Below are positions 1 to 12,613 of a DNA stretch of 64,000 nucleotides, piece after piece. Under the pieces are notes generated by a model. That model worked only from the letters and a program-made list of their open reading frames with translations. It was not told the DNA's origin and did no database searches. Origin of the DNA: Acephala macrosclerotiorum (taxonomy: Eukaryota; Ascomycota; Leotiomycetes; Helotiales; Mollisiaceae); the NCBI GenBank assembly GCA_014904845.1, contig MU119262.1, positions 1-64,000 of the forward strand, written 5' to 3'. Position numbers and translations under genes: made by a program. The first letter of the stretch is position 1. Every line of letters begins with the position of its first letter.

Positions 1-3000
1 AATTAAAAAAAAAAATATAAAATTTATTAATTAATATAAAAAATAAAAATTTAAATAAAATAATAATCGATATATTTATTGTATTTAATATTAAATACTA
101 TAAATAAAACGAATATACGAATTATATTATATAAAAATATTTTAAAAATAATTTTAAAAAATAAACGAAAAATACGTTTTTTAAAATAATATTAATTTTT
201 ATTCGAGAATTACGAAATATTTTACGTGAATAAAAAATATAATTATTAAAAAATAAAAAACGAATTACAAAAATATTCGAAAAAATTATTATAAACAACG
301 AAAAATATTATAAATAAATTTAAAAAAAAAATAATAAATTAATTAATAAATAAAAATCAATTTTATATTTATTTTTAATAAAATTTAAATAATATTTAAA
401 AAAAAATCGATTAAAATAATATTATTTTTATAATTATAACGTTTTTAAATTTTAAATATTTTAAATATTTAATTTTACGAAATTTAAATTTCGAATATAT
501 AATATTTTAATATACGATTTTTAAATATTTAATTTTTAAATCGATAATTTTACTAATTAATATTTTAATAAAATAATTTATAAAATTAAAAAAATATAAA
601 TTTTAATAAAAACGTTCAATTAAACGATATTTTTTAATTTTTATAAAATATATTAATAATAATATAAAATACGACGAAAAATTATTCGATATTTTCAACG
701 TTAAATTATAAATTTTTTACGATTATTATTTTAAAATTAAATTATTAAAAAATTAATATAATAAAATATTTTTTATTATATTTAAAAATCGTACGAGTTT
801 ATTTTATTATAATAAAATCGCGAAAAAAAATTATAATTTTATAATAATAATAAATAGAATTCAAATATATTTTAAAACGAACGAAAATCGATAATTATAT
901 ATATTTTTATAAAAAAAAATTATATTACTACGAATTATTATTATTAATTAATCGAAAATTATATTAAAATATTTTTAATTATTTTTCGATTAATTTTAAT
1001 AAATTTAACGTAATTTATTAAACGAATATTATATAAAATACAATTTTCAAAATTAAATTATTAATATTTATAAAAATATCGAAAAATATAATTTTATATT
1101 TTATAAATTTATAAATATATTTAAAAACGTTTATATTAAATTACGATTTGCAATCGATATTACGATACGTTTATAAAAAGCGTAATAATATAATAATAAT
1201 TTTAATTATAATTTTTAAAAAAATAAAAAAAATTATAATAAAATCGATTAAAATTAAATCGATTAAATATACGAAAAATGTAATAAAAAATATAAATATA
1301 AATTAATTTCGATTTTTCAATTTTTTTAATTTAATAAAAAAAATAAAAAATTATCTCGAAATAATAATAATTATTATATGAATCGTAATTACTAAAAAGA
1401 ATTTTATTAAAAAAAAAGTATTATATTTATAATAAATTAAATTATTAATTAATAAAACATATAATAAAAAAACGATAATAAATATATTTTAAATTTCAAT
1501 AATACGTTTAATATATTATTACTCGCAATATTATAACAATTTATTATTAAAAGAATTTTATTAAATATAAAAATATAAAAAAAATTTCGAAAAATAATAA
1601 AATTAAAAAAATTAATTAATTATTAATAAATATAAAAATAAAAAACGAAAATAAAATTTATTTTATTAAATTTAAAAAAATTAATAATATTTAAATAATA
1701 ATTATTTTAAACGATTAATTTATTCGTTATATTATTATAAAAAAAATATATATTTAATTTATTATTATAATAATTTAATAAAATTTTAATATTTACGTTC
1801 GAAAATTATTACTCGTTTAAAACGTTTTAAAAAATTATATTAAATAATGAAATTATAAAAATATTAATTATTAATTAATTATAATTTTAAATATTATAAA
1901 AAATCGATAATAAAATTTAATTAAACGTATTAACGATTAATATTTATAAAATTCGATTTAAAAAAAAAATTATATTATCATAAAAAACAATTCAAATTAA
2001 TACGTTTTTAAATATTATAATATTTTACGTCGTTTTAATAAATATATTATTTTTATTTTATATTTAAAATATAAATAAAATAAAAATAAAATTTAATAAT
2101 TTTAAAAACATTTTAATTCAAAAAAATAGAATTATTTTAATTGTATGAAAATAAAACTATTTATAAATATTATTATATTAATAAAAAAAATTTAATTTAA
2201 AATTATTTTATTAAAATCGAATTATAATAATTATATTAACGATTTAATTATTTATTGATATAATATTTATTAAAAAAAATTTAACGTATAAATTATAATA
2301 TAAATATTAAATATTATTATTATTATTAAATATATAATAAATTATTTAAAAAATTTAAATTTAATTTATAAAACGATTATAAATTTAATTATTTTATTAT
2401 TATCGATATTTTATATTTAAACGAAAAATTAATTTTATAAATAATAAATTTAATAATAATATTTTAAATAATTAAATTTTTAAAAAATATATTTATAAAA
2501 ATAATATAAAATATTTTTCGAATATATTAAATCGATATATATTAAAAATTTGGTTTATAAAATTTCGATAATATATAAAAATAATCATAATTAAAATTAA
2601 AAATTATTTTATCGAAATTTATAATAATATAAAAAAAATAAAAAAATATTATATTTTATTATAATAAATTTACGAAATTATTTAAAACGAATTTATTAAT
2701 AAATAAATTATTAAAAAACTAATTTTATAAATAATAATTAAAATAATAAACAATTTAATAAAATTAAACGAAATTATATTAATATTATTAATTTTTAAAA
2801 TATATTTTAAAATAATTAATAAAAATATATTATTATTATTAATAATTTAAAAAATAAAAACAATTCGTATAATTATTAAAAAAATATAACGTTTATATAT
2901 CGAGCGTTAAATTATTAACGCGCTTGTAATAAAAAATAATTTAAATATAAAATTTATTTTAAATTTATTAATTCTCTCGAATATACGCGTATAACGCGAA

Positions 3001-6000
3001 AAAAACGATTAAAAAAACTTATATAAACTATTAATAATAATCGAAAAAAAATATATAATTAATATATTTTATAAATTAATTAAATTTCGTTTAATAATAA
3101 TGAAATTATATTATATAAAAAAAACGTCTTACGAAAAAATAAATAATAAAAAATTATTTTATATATTTTTTTCGTTTAATAAATTAAATTAAAAAAATTT
3201 AAATAATAAACTATTAATAAAATAATACAATCGAAAAAAATTAAAAAAATTATATAATAATAAAAATATACTCGATAAAAAATTATAATAAAATAAATAC
3301 TATTAATTTATTAAAAATAATAACAATAATAAAAATTTCAACGATATATTTATTATTATTTTTAAAAATAAAAATAAAACGTTTATAGCGTTTATAATAA
3401 AAAAAAAAAAAACTGATAAAAAACTTTTATTATAATCGAAATATTATTTAAAAAATTTTAATAAAAAAAAATTAATAATTTAATCGTAAAAAAAGTTTTT
3501 TGATTTATTAAATTCGATTTTATTAAATATATTAAAATTCGTATTTTTAACTCGAAATTAATTAATAAAATTAAAAATAAAACTATTAATAATTTGTACG
3601 AAAAATTAAAATTAATAATTTAAAAATATAACGATATAAAAAAAAAATTTTTTTTATATAATTCTCGATTATTCAAAGAATTAATTAACGAATTATTATC
3701 GTATTAATATTTTTATTAATTTAATTTCTAAATAAAATAATCAAAATATAATTTTATAATATTATTTAAATTTATATATAATCGATAATTAATTTTTAAC
3801 GATTAATATTTACGTATTTATTAAAATAAATTTATTATTTTTATTTATTAAATATTATTATAATAATTTTAAAATCACTATATAAAATTATCAAAATAAA
3901 AATCTATTAATAAATTACATACTATAAATATTACAAAAAAAAACTATTAATAATTACATTTATATACGATTTTTATTTTTTAATTACAATTAAAAAAAAA
4001 TATTCGATATTATTAAAATATAAACGAACGATATACTTATATTAATAAAAGAAAAAATTTTTATTCTCGAAAAAAAATAATTTAAAGAAATTAAATTCGT
4101 AATAAAATTTAAAATAATTTTTATATTAAAAATTTTATTAATTTTTAATAAATATATATTAATTTAAAATAAAAAAATAATTTAATTATAATAAAAAAAT
4201 TAAAATAAAAAACTTAAATTATTAAATTTTAAATTATTAAATTTTAAATTATTAAATTTATAAATTAAATATAAAAAACAATATATTTAAAGTATTTATA
4301 TCGTTATAATATATTAATTTAAAATAATTTTCGATTTATTTATTGTTATTTAATATTAAAATTCGATCGAAAATAAAATTATTAAATTAAATAATAAATT
4401 AAAATAATAAATTAAAAATTTAAATCAAAAATTTAAATATATTATTTTGAATTTATTAATAATAAAATTTTTCATTTTTATCGATAAATCGTTTATAAAT
4501 AATAAAAAATTTAATTTTTAAATTAAATATAAAATTATTTTTACGAATAAAAATAAAAAAAATAATAAAAAATTCGAAATTAAAATCTTTTTTATTTATT
4601 ATAATTTTATTAAAAATAAACGAATTACTAAAAATATATTAATTTTAAAAATATATAAAATAATAATAAAAATCGATATAATAATAATAATTAAATTTAT
4701 TATAAATATAATTATAAAATAATTCGATTTTTTTAATATTTTAATAATCGTATATATCGATTTATATTTATTTTACGAGTATTTAATTAAATTTAAAACG
4801 ATTAAAAAAAAACGTTTAATAATCGATATTATAATTTTGTAATAATTATACGAATAAAAAAAATTATAAAAAATCAAATAAATTAATAATTAAAATAATT
4901 CGATAAATATTATAATAAAATTAATTTTTAATAAAACTTTAAAAAAATTTTTAAATATTAATTATTTTAAAATATAAATAAATAAAAAATAAAAAAATAA
5001 AATTAATAAAAAATAAATAAAAAAAATAAATAAAAAAACATTTATTTTAATATTATTATTATTTAAAATTTTAAATTAAAAATAAAAAATTTCTTTTAAA
5101 TTTGAAATTTATAAATTTCGACAAATTTTAAAAATAATATTAATAAATTAACGTTATTTTTAATATTTAATTATATAATTTCTATTTTTTTAATATTTTT
5201 ATTTATATTAAAATTAGCGAGTTTTATATATTTACAACGTATAATAAAAAAAAAAATTACTAATATTCACGTACGATTCGAAATCGTATATAATTAATAT
5301 TATTTTATTTTTATTTTCGAAATAAAATTTTTATATTTCGAATTTCGCTTTTTAAATAATTTTAATTAATTATAATTAATACGTATATTAGAATTCAAAA
5401 AAAGTTTTACGTACGTTTAAATCGTTTTATTAATAAACTCGATATTTTTAATATAATATTAATAATTACAAAAAACGATTATAATTTTTTTAATAATTAA
5501 ATCGTTTATAATATCGATAATAATAATATAAATTAAATAATTAAAAAAGTTTTAAATAAATTTTATTTAATTTAAATTTTAAAAAATTTATTAATAATAT
5601 TTTTAAATTTTTTTATTTAAAAAAAAATTCGAAAAATTATTATTAATATTCGATATTTTTAAAAAAATAAAAAAATATTAAAAATTAAAATTAAAATTTA
5701 TAATATAAAAAATATTAAATAATTATAATTAAATAAATATTTTAATATTTTAATATTTTTTTAATTAAATTATTAATATTTTTTAAATTAAAAAATTCGA
5801 TAATTTTTAATTATTTTAATATTAAAAAACTTTATATATTTATTCGATATTATTACAATAATTATACGTTAATCGAAAATAAAAACTTTTAAAAATAATA
5901 AATTATTATTATTTAAAAAAAAATCGATTATATTTAAAAATATTTTAAAAAAAAATTTATTTTTATTAAAATTACAATTAAATTATAAATCGAAAAATAT

Positions 6001-7395
6001 TCGATTATATATTATTTTATATTAAAAATATATAAAATTTATAATAAATTTAATAAAATTAAAAAAAAATTAAATATAAATTTTTTTAATAAATTTTATT
6101 TTTTTATATTTTTGTTTTATTTAATTTTATTTAAATTTTAAAAATATTTTATTTTTTAAAAATTATAATATAATCGTTTATTAATAATTTTATTAATTTT
6201 TTTATAAAATTTAATATTTTTTAATATTATTAATTTTAATATAATTAAATTAAATATTATATATAAAAAAAAAATTATTTATTTTTAATATTTATTTTAT
6301 TATTAATTTAAATTTTAAATATAAAAATAAATTAATAATATATTTAAAAAAAAAAAATTTTCAAATAATAAATTTTTTTGTAATTTTTTTTTTAATATTT
6401 TAAATATTTTATAAATTATTTAATATAATTTAAATTAATAAATTTATAAATTCGTTTATTAATTTAATAATTTTAAAATAAAAATAAATATTTAATTTTA
6501 TTTTTAATAATTCGAAATTATTTATAAATTTTAATTATTTCGATTTTTTTTAAACGATTTTTTTTATAAAATTTTTTAATTATTAATAAAATTTAAAATA
6601 AATTTTTAAAAAAAAATTTTAAAAAAATTTTATATTTTAAAAATTAAAAAATTATTAAAAAAAATATTATAAAAAATAAAAAAAAAATCGAAATAAATAT
6701 AAAAAATAATATATTTTTATATTATTAAATTATAAAATTTATATAATTTCGATAAATATTTTAATTTTAATTTTTTATTTTTTAATATATAAAATTTACG
6801 TAATATTTTAAATATTTTAAATATAATTAAAATATTTTTAATTATATTATTTTTAACGATTTAAATTTATTATAAAATTTTTAATATATAAATTTTTTAT
6901 TTATATTAATATTATTAATACGATTAAAAAAAAAAATTTTACGTAAAATTAAAATTTTATAAAAAATTTTATAAAAAATATTAAATATTAAAAATAATAT
7001 ATTTTAAATTTTTTTAATATAAAAATATAATTTAATTTTTTTTTAAAAATATAATAAAATTATTTTAAATTTAAAATTTAAAATATAAATTTAATTAATT
7101 TATTAAAAAATATTATATTATATAATATTAAAAAAAAATTAAAATTTAATTAAATATTATTAAATTTTAAATTTTAAACGATTTTATTAATTTATTATTA
7201 TATAAATTAATAAAATATAATTATATTTAATAAAAATTTTAAATATTAAAATAATATAATAAAAATATATATATATATATTTTAAATTAAAAAATTTTTT
7301 AAAATTTTTATTAAATTTTTTATAATTAATAAAATATTATAATATTAATTATAAAAAAATTTTAATTTATAATTAAAATTTTTTATATATTAAAT
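1..7395. repeat. AT-saturated, RIP-like gene-free isochore
   Basis: The whole stretch is A/T with very sparse G/C and no open reading frame of note. The C and G that remain sit overwhelmingly in CpG (tcga, acga, acgt contexts), while CpA, TpG, CpC and CpT are rare. That is what saturating C-to-T change with sparing of CpG would leave behind, and it matches the known effect of repeat-induced point mutation in Pezizomycotina. From about 5.9 kb to the right edge even CpG becomes scarce, so the block may consist of two ages or two different elements. No intact terminal repeat, transposase or telomere repeat is visible. The original element cannot be identified. The right border at about 7395-7402 is sharp. 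Confidence 0.85.
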
Positions 7396-7399
7396 AAAT

Positions 7400-7929
7400 A
7401 CCTGAAAACTGATTTTTTAAATCTCGCTTGGATAAAAGTTTATTTTCGGCAAATTGCTTGTTTTCTTTCGAAGGACTATCCAATCACGTCTTGCCAGAGT
7501 GAGAATTTATTTTCCAATCTTTATACATTTATTAGTTATACGTACACGCGCAGAGTTCGAGAAAGCAGGCCTCTAAAAGCAGGGGTTACCTTTTTGTTGC
7601 GTATCGCAAATCCTTTTTTTTTGCACTTCAGGTTGCCTGCGAGGGCATACCCATACCGAAGTGAAATATTTATTTTTCAATCGCTGTTCATTTATGGGCC
7701 ACACAAGGAAAACCCGTCAAGACTTCTTCCTATTTGCACATTGTGTTTTTGCACTTAAGGTTGCCTGTTCCCGTCAAAATGAATACAGCAACAATTTGAA
7801 ATGGAAATTTCGGAAGCTGTTGTTGTTCAGCTCCACAGAACTGTCTATTTTGAAGTTCATAGCCCTCAACAAAGCTCTTTGTCTTCTTTGAAAACAGTTC
7901 TACTGTGAGTACTCCACAACTGCTCTTGG
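7400..7929. other. Isochore border region with imperfect short repeats, no gene
   Basis: Composition becomes normal here. Two imperfect direct repeats are visible: a tgcactt(c/a)aggttgcctg segment near 7624 and again near 7749, and a gaatttattttccaatc-like segment near 7503 and again near 7661. They could be remains of a small repeat at the isochore edge. The longer open frames on both strands here look like chance. The 3' part would hold the 3' UTR of the fasciclin gene. Confidence 0.45.
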
Positions 7930-9206
7930 TTAATCCAGCACCGACAACACCATCCACAAGAGGCTCGGGATTATCCATCTCGTATCCAGTGATAGATTCT
8001 CCGCTGCAGACTTCGGCGTTGCAGTCGCAGAACTTGTGGGGGTCGATGAAGTCGTTTGAGATGACGTACTCGTTCCATTCTCCGATGACATTACCTGCGA
8101 GCTATTAGAAAATTCGTGTGTTCTTCAATTTCATCAAATACCTTATTAATAACATGTAAAACACCGTTGTTTGTGCTGTCCAAAGTTAGCATGATCTCAT
8201 TTTTCTTTTCATTCACTCACATTAAGTTCGCCTCAATTACTTTCGCATCATTGAAATAGATGTCTTGCCCCTTGATCGACACCTGGATCGTGAGGTTATT
8301 GTTTGACAAGTAAACCTGGCCATCTTGCAAGAAGTTCGTGTAAAGAACTTGAGGAATGGTGTGCAGATGCATTATACTGGCCAATGGTGCAAGTCCAAGA
8401 TTCGTCTCTGGATGATTGGCATCTGCAAAAGCCTGATTTGTTGGTCCCAAGCAGGTGAAATTAGGGCTCTTGTCAAGATCACCCCAGATATGTGTTTGAT
8501 TGATTGCACTGTCGAGAGAAGTGAGACCTCCATTTCTAATTGTAGAAGAACAATGCTCAGGTAGTGTCAGGAACCTAAGTTGTCAGTGTCGTTTAGGAGC
8601 CGTTTTATCTGATGTACAGTACCTGTCAATCATCTGAAACCTTCCACTATCCCAGACTCCGTCCAAAGACGTGAGATTCGCAATCGATGAGAGGCCTGAC
8701 CGTACTTCCAAGCTTTCAAGTCCCGCCCGGATAAGAAGTTTGCTTGCAGACTGCAATCTTGACTGTATGAAAACAACTTGGCCCTCTACATTCGTTCCAC
8801 TAGGAAAAGTCGACAAAAGTGCGGATCCGGCGGATCGATTGTCATACTGCTCTCCGGTCAAGAGTGATGGGGCCGTAAGGCCTCTCGTCTCTGTGAAATT
8901 TGTAGCCGTCAATGAACCGACCAGAACGTGATATTGGATCAACGATGTCAATTCCGCGGACGACAGAGAGGTGACGGCATAGCCATTCTCATTCTCGAAA
9001 CGTATGAAGGCATCATTGTTCGGGACAAGTACGGTCAGCGGCTCAGTTGAGGAATTTGTGAGCAGCTGAGATGCAGCAGGGAAGTCGTTTTGATAGAATG
9101 ACGCAAAGCTTGATAGCTGAGGATATTGACTGATAGCAACATAGAATGACTGCGAGCTAGTACCAGCGGCACAGCTAAGAGAGAGGAGAATGCTGCAGAT
9201 TCGCAT
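7930..9206 (-). CDS. Secreted, probably GPI-anchored protein with two fasciclin (FAS1) domains
   Basis: Four exons (9206-8623, 8574-8221, 8175-8142, 8094-7930) with introns of 48, 45 and 47 nt give 378 residues. The ATG at 9206 is preferred over an upstream in-frame Met because a signal peptide begins there (MRICSILLSLSCAAG). FAS1 domain 1 spans about residues 20-165 and carries LTVLVPNNDAF and the QYHVL motif. Domain 2 (about 195-325) carries LGPTNQAFA and ends in NNGVLHVINK. A Ser/Thr-rich stretch follows, then a terminal hydrophobic segment (WIIPSLLWMVLSVL) directly before the stop, as expected for GPI attachment. The family acts in cell adhesion and the fungal wall. The intron phases and recovered motifs agree closely. 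The gene lies only about 530 bp from the AT block yet is intact. Confidence 0.85.
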
Positions 9207-9810
9207 GAGTAACGCAGAAGCTCCCAAGACGAACTTCGAGGACGACAAAATATTCAACAGTGCCTGGAAGTGAACTAGCTGGAAGTTCCTTAGATCGGAC
9301 TCCGGAGCCTTCACTTCGGCAGATCTGCCTTTCAATAAAACATAACAGCAGGTCAAGGCTACGGGGTAATCATTAAGCTATCAAAAGTGTGGTGACACAA
9401 GCCCGACATGGAGCTACTTCAAGAGACTGGTTCGCGTTTCTAGCTCAAAACTGAGAGATCCTGGAAGTCCAGAATAGGGCTGTTGGGCTGAAAAGAAAAC
9501 CAATCGCGAAAGCTTGCTTTGCAGAAGGATCAGGCGCCACACGCCACAATTCATCAAAAGCATGTGAATGGATGCAATGTTCAGCCCAATTCCTGTGCTG
9601 AATCGGAAGAAATATCTCATTGGAGCCAAGAACCGGTATTCTCCATCCTTCACCTCCGGACCGAATCTTGCATATGTTCTACCTTTCAAGGCATCTTGGC
9701 TTCCTCGAATACATTCTGTGAACTTAGGAACTCAGGATGGGCTTTTGCCAATCTTTGTCATCACAGCGATGCCTCTGTTTCTGCGATGATCTGTTGGCCT
9801 GTGGCTGCTC
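9207..9810. other. Divergent intergenic region
   Basis: This region separates the minus-strand fasciclin gene from the plus-strand Cys-rich membrane protein. It should hold both promoters and the unresolved 5' exon or signal-peptide exon of the latter. Open frames here lack recognisable motifs. Confidence 0.4.
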
Positions 9811-10805
9811 GTGACTTGCTACAGAAACACGCCTGCATTGAATCCAACTATCACAAATTCAGCGATCAGACAATCCCCACTCACACCGATGCCAACCCCT
9901 TCTCTCCAATATCTCGGAAACCGGCTTCAAGCGCGGCAAGCTGGTGCTGCCAATCCTACCATCTGCGGATGGATCGATGGAAACGGAGGTATGAAGGAGG
10001 CTTTCATACTTTCGTCGAGACTAACGGCGTTGCAGCTGATCCAGTTACCTGTGGACCTCAGTTCATCTGCGGAACGACACAATCATCAATAGTAGGATGC
10101 TGCAAGACGACGACAGGACCAGCTCTTTGTGCAGATATTGTGACCACCTGCTATGATTATCTGGGGGCCAGCTGCGACGTTACATGTCAAGCAAATTTGA
10201 ATAATTTGATATGGTAAGGCCCACGGCCTCGATGAACACTTCTAACGTATGGAAGCACTTCTCCGAGTCCTTATTGTGTCGAATACTTATACCCCAGAAA
10301 TTCGTTCGGATACGGTTGCGGACCCTATGCCGAATATACCAAGACAGTGGCTCTTACTGTCTCCGCAAACGGCGGAGCGGGTTCTCTCACAGGAGTTGGG
10401 ACTTTTACAAGCTTGTCATCATCATCGTCGTCATTGTCATCATCGTCCTCTCCGGTCTCCTCGTCTCAAGCACCGAGTTCTTCCACACCTCCGTCACCCA
10501 GTTCAACGCTAGGTGCAGGGTCCATTGCAGGGATTGCTGTTGGATCTGTGGCTAGCGCTGGCATTCTCCTCATCACCATTTGGTTCGTCTGGAGGAAACG
10601 ACGGCAAATATCCCAAGTCTCAAATGCTGCGGGTATTCACAACCCAGTCCGTGATTCAGAGGCCACTTATGTGTCAAAGAGCTCTGCCAAGACCTTTGGA
10701 TCATCTCCACCTTGGCTCTCTCCACAGGGACTTGATCAGCCAATGCAGGATCGGCCATATACTGGTCCAACGATACAGGAAATGGATGGAGGTGAACGTC
10801 AATAG
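9811..10805 (+). CDS. Cys-rich, Ser-rich single-pass membrane protein (5' end unresolved)
   Basis: Three exon pieces (about 9811-9988, 10036-10213, 10268-10805) join in frame through introns of 47 and 54 nt, giving 297 residues from the ATG at 9811. The ectodomain has an ordered Cys pattern: ICGW, TCGPQFICG, VGCC, LCADIVTTC, CDVTC, then ICPYC and GYGCGPY across the second splice. A long Ser run follows. A transmembrane segment sits at about residues 203-227, ending in WFVWRKRR, and a polar cytoplasmic tail completes the protein. This architecture recurs in Pezizomycotina as wall-stress-sensor-like or uncharacterised surface proteins. No signal peptide is found at the chosen start, so an extra 5' exon is likely. 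The acceptor at 10267 was chosen because the alternative at 10297 creates a stop. Confidence 0.7.
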
Positions 10806-12613
10806 CGGAGGAAAGGCAGTGGAATCGGGATTTTGGATGGCCTACTACGGCTGCTAATACGGAAGAAATATGGGAATCTTGACCCCTTCTTTTAATGGAA
10901 GAGTATGGCCGCCGCTCTTCTTCGGCTTCGTGCATTTGTGATATCTAGCAGCATCTGCATCGAGATCTGATTGTGGAAACTTCTCTTCAATCATTTCCCT
11001 GATGTCAAACAACAATGGCTTTCAAAGAGACTCCACTTTGCCACTAATGAGATTGATTCCATCCTTATTTGAGGTTGAGTCAGTAAACATAGGGTGTACA
11101 GCTGTTTGTTTATGACAGGGAAAGACAGGGTTTGAACGAAAAAGCCCTCAACAAGGCAGAAGAGATCAGAATCGCAATCCAGACAAGCTTTCAAAATCCT
11201 GAAGAAATCAATCCCAGGGCTCTAAAGTTGTAAAGGTAGCACTTGTAATCCCCAGATTCGCTCGCCAACATTCAGCTCGAAGGATGTTCGTTGTATTAGC
11301 TTTTGGAGGAAAAGAAAACGCGATGTTGGTGTTTTAAGGTTAATGTCTCGGTGAGGTTTCGGTAGATTGCGGAACCGAAAACAGAACATCTCATCATTTC
11401 TGCAATTGTACACCTCCCATCGGCCAGCACCAACGCCAAACAGAGCTAACTACCAATCTAACACTGCAAAATCCAAATGTATTTTCAACTGAAGTTTCTC
11501 TGATCTCCTTGTAATGTGCGATGCCTTTTTCTCGTCCATGATCATCGGCGACACTGCTGCTGCTCCTATCTCGTTATTAATACCGCTCCCGTTAGTGTAG
11601 ACATATAAGCTGTTTTGCCCACTCCCCACTCCCCACCCCCGCATCGCGTCTTTTAGTGGCTTGTTCTGGATTCAATTCGATGTAGATCTTGGGTCTTTGC
11701 CACTATGGCGGGACCAGGAATGGTAGGATAATTTCTTGTCTTTCAATTGTGGGGCCTCGTCTCTGAAAGAGTCGTCTGTATGTGAATGCCAACGGGCTCA
11801 GATATGGTTCGGATTTCCATCTGTTTTTGTTCCTTCGGAATAACCTGAAACTTTCGAGGCCTGTGATGTCGTATGTACTGAGGAGCCTGCTCACTAACTC
11901 GGCATTACGTTTCCAGATTTGCTAGGCCATCGGTAGCAGATGTAATTCCACGTCCAGTGCTGGCCCCGTTGTTTCTTTGTATGCGCACGCAATTATTCTT
12001 GCCGCTCTCGCCTGTAGACTGTTGAGTGATGTCTACTGTAGTGCTCCAACCACAGCCAAGGCCAGGGCATGGCTAGGATTGTCGACATATCTGTCTCGTG
12101 ATTAGTCCATCGTTGGGCGAGGTGCACGAGCTGAACGATGGTGGTGCCCAGATTTTCCATGTGACCATCAAGAGTGAGTATCGTCGACCGCGCTTACCTT
12201 GGAATGTGCGACCACCTGCGACTTGATCTTGGACCAATAGCACCGGTTACCTTGATGTGTCCGCTTACATGTAAAACCTGAAGGGTTTGACTATTCGTCA
12301 ATTCTAAGTTACACAAGGCTAGCCCTGATCACCTATCAATCTACCTAGCGTTTCAGCCCTCTCTCTCCATGTTTAAATATAGATCGGATACGAACTTGTT
12401 AGGCACCATGCCAAAGAGTCAAAATAGTTCTACTCTTAATGATTGTTCTCACATATTCAGCACCCTCAGGATCACCTACATAGAATCCCCACTCTCTACA
12501 TCCTCCTTTACACTGCATTCGACCTTAGTTATAAGGCATCCCTGGCAGCAGGCGAGAAGAGATCTGCAACCATTTGCGAAAATTCGACTTCGTTCCTCGC
12601 ATGGGCCTTAGAC
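10806..12613. other. Long intergenic region, no supported gene
   Basis: Only short frames (65 codons or fewer) interrupt this 1.8 kb on either strand, and none carries a recognisable motif or plausible splice partners. The right end contains the upstream region of the NLR-like gene. A frame starting at 12443 runs into that gene, but the start at 12614 gives the family's usual N-terminus. Confidence 0.5.

Noticed and set aside
1..60. Telomere or contig-end repeat at the left edge
   Set aside because: No TTAGGG-type units; only A/T runs.
12443..12613. N-terminal extension of the NLR-like frame
   Set aside because: The family N-terminus (MDPMSALSVA) starts at 12614; upstream residues resemble nothing and probably are 5' UTR.
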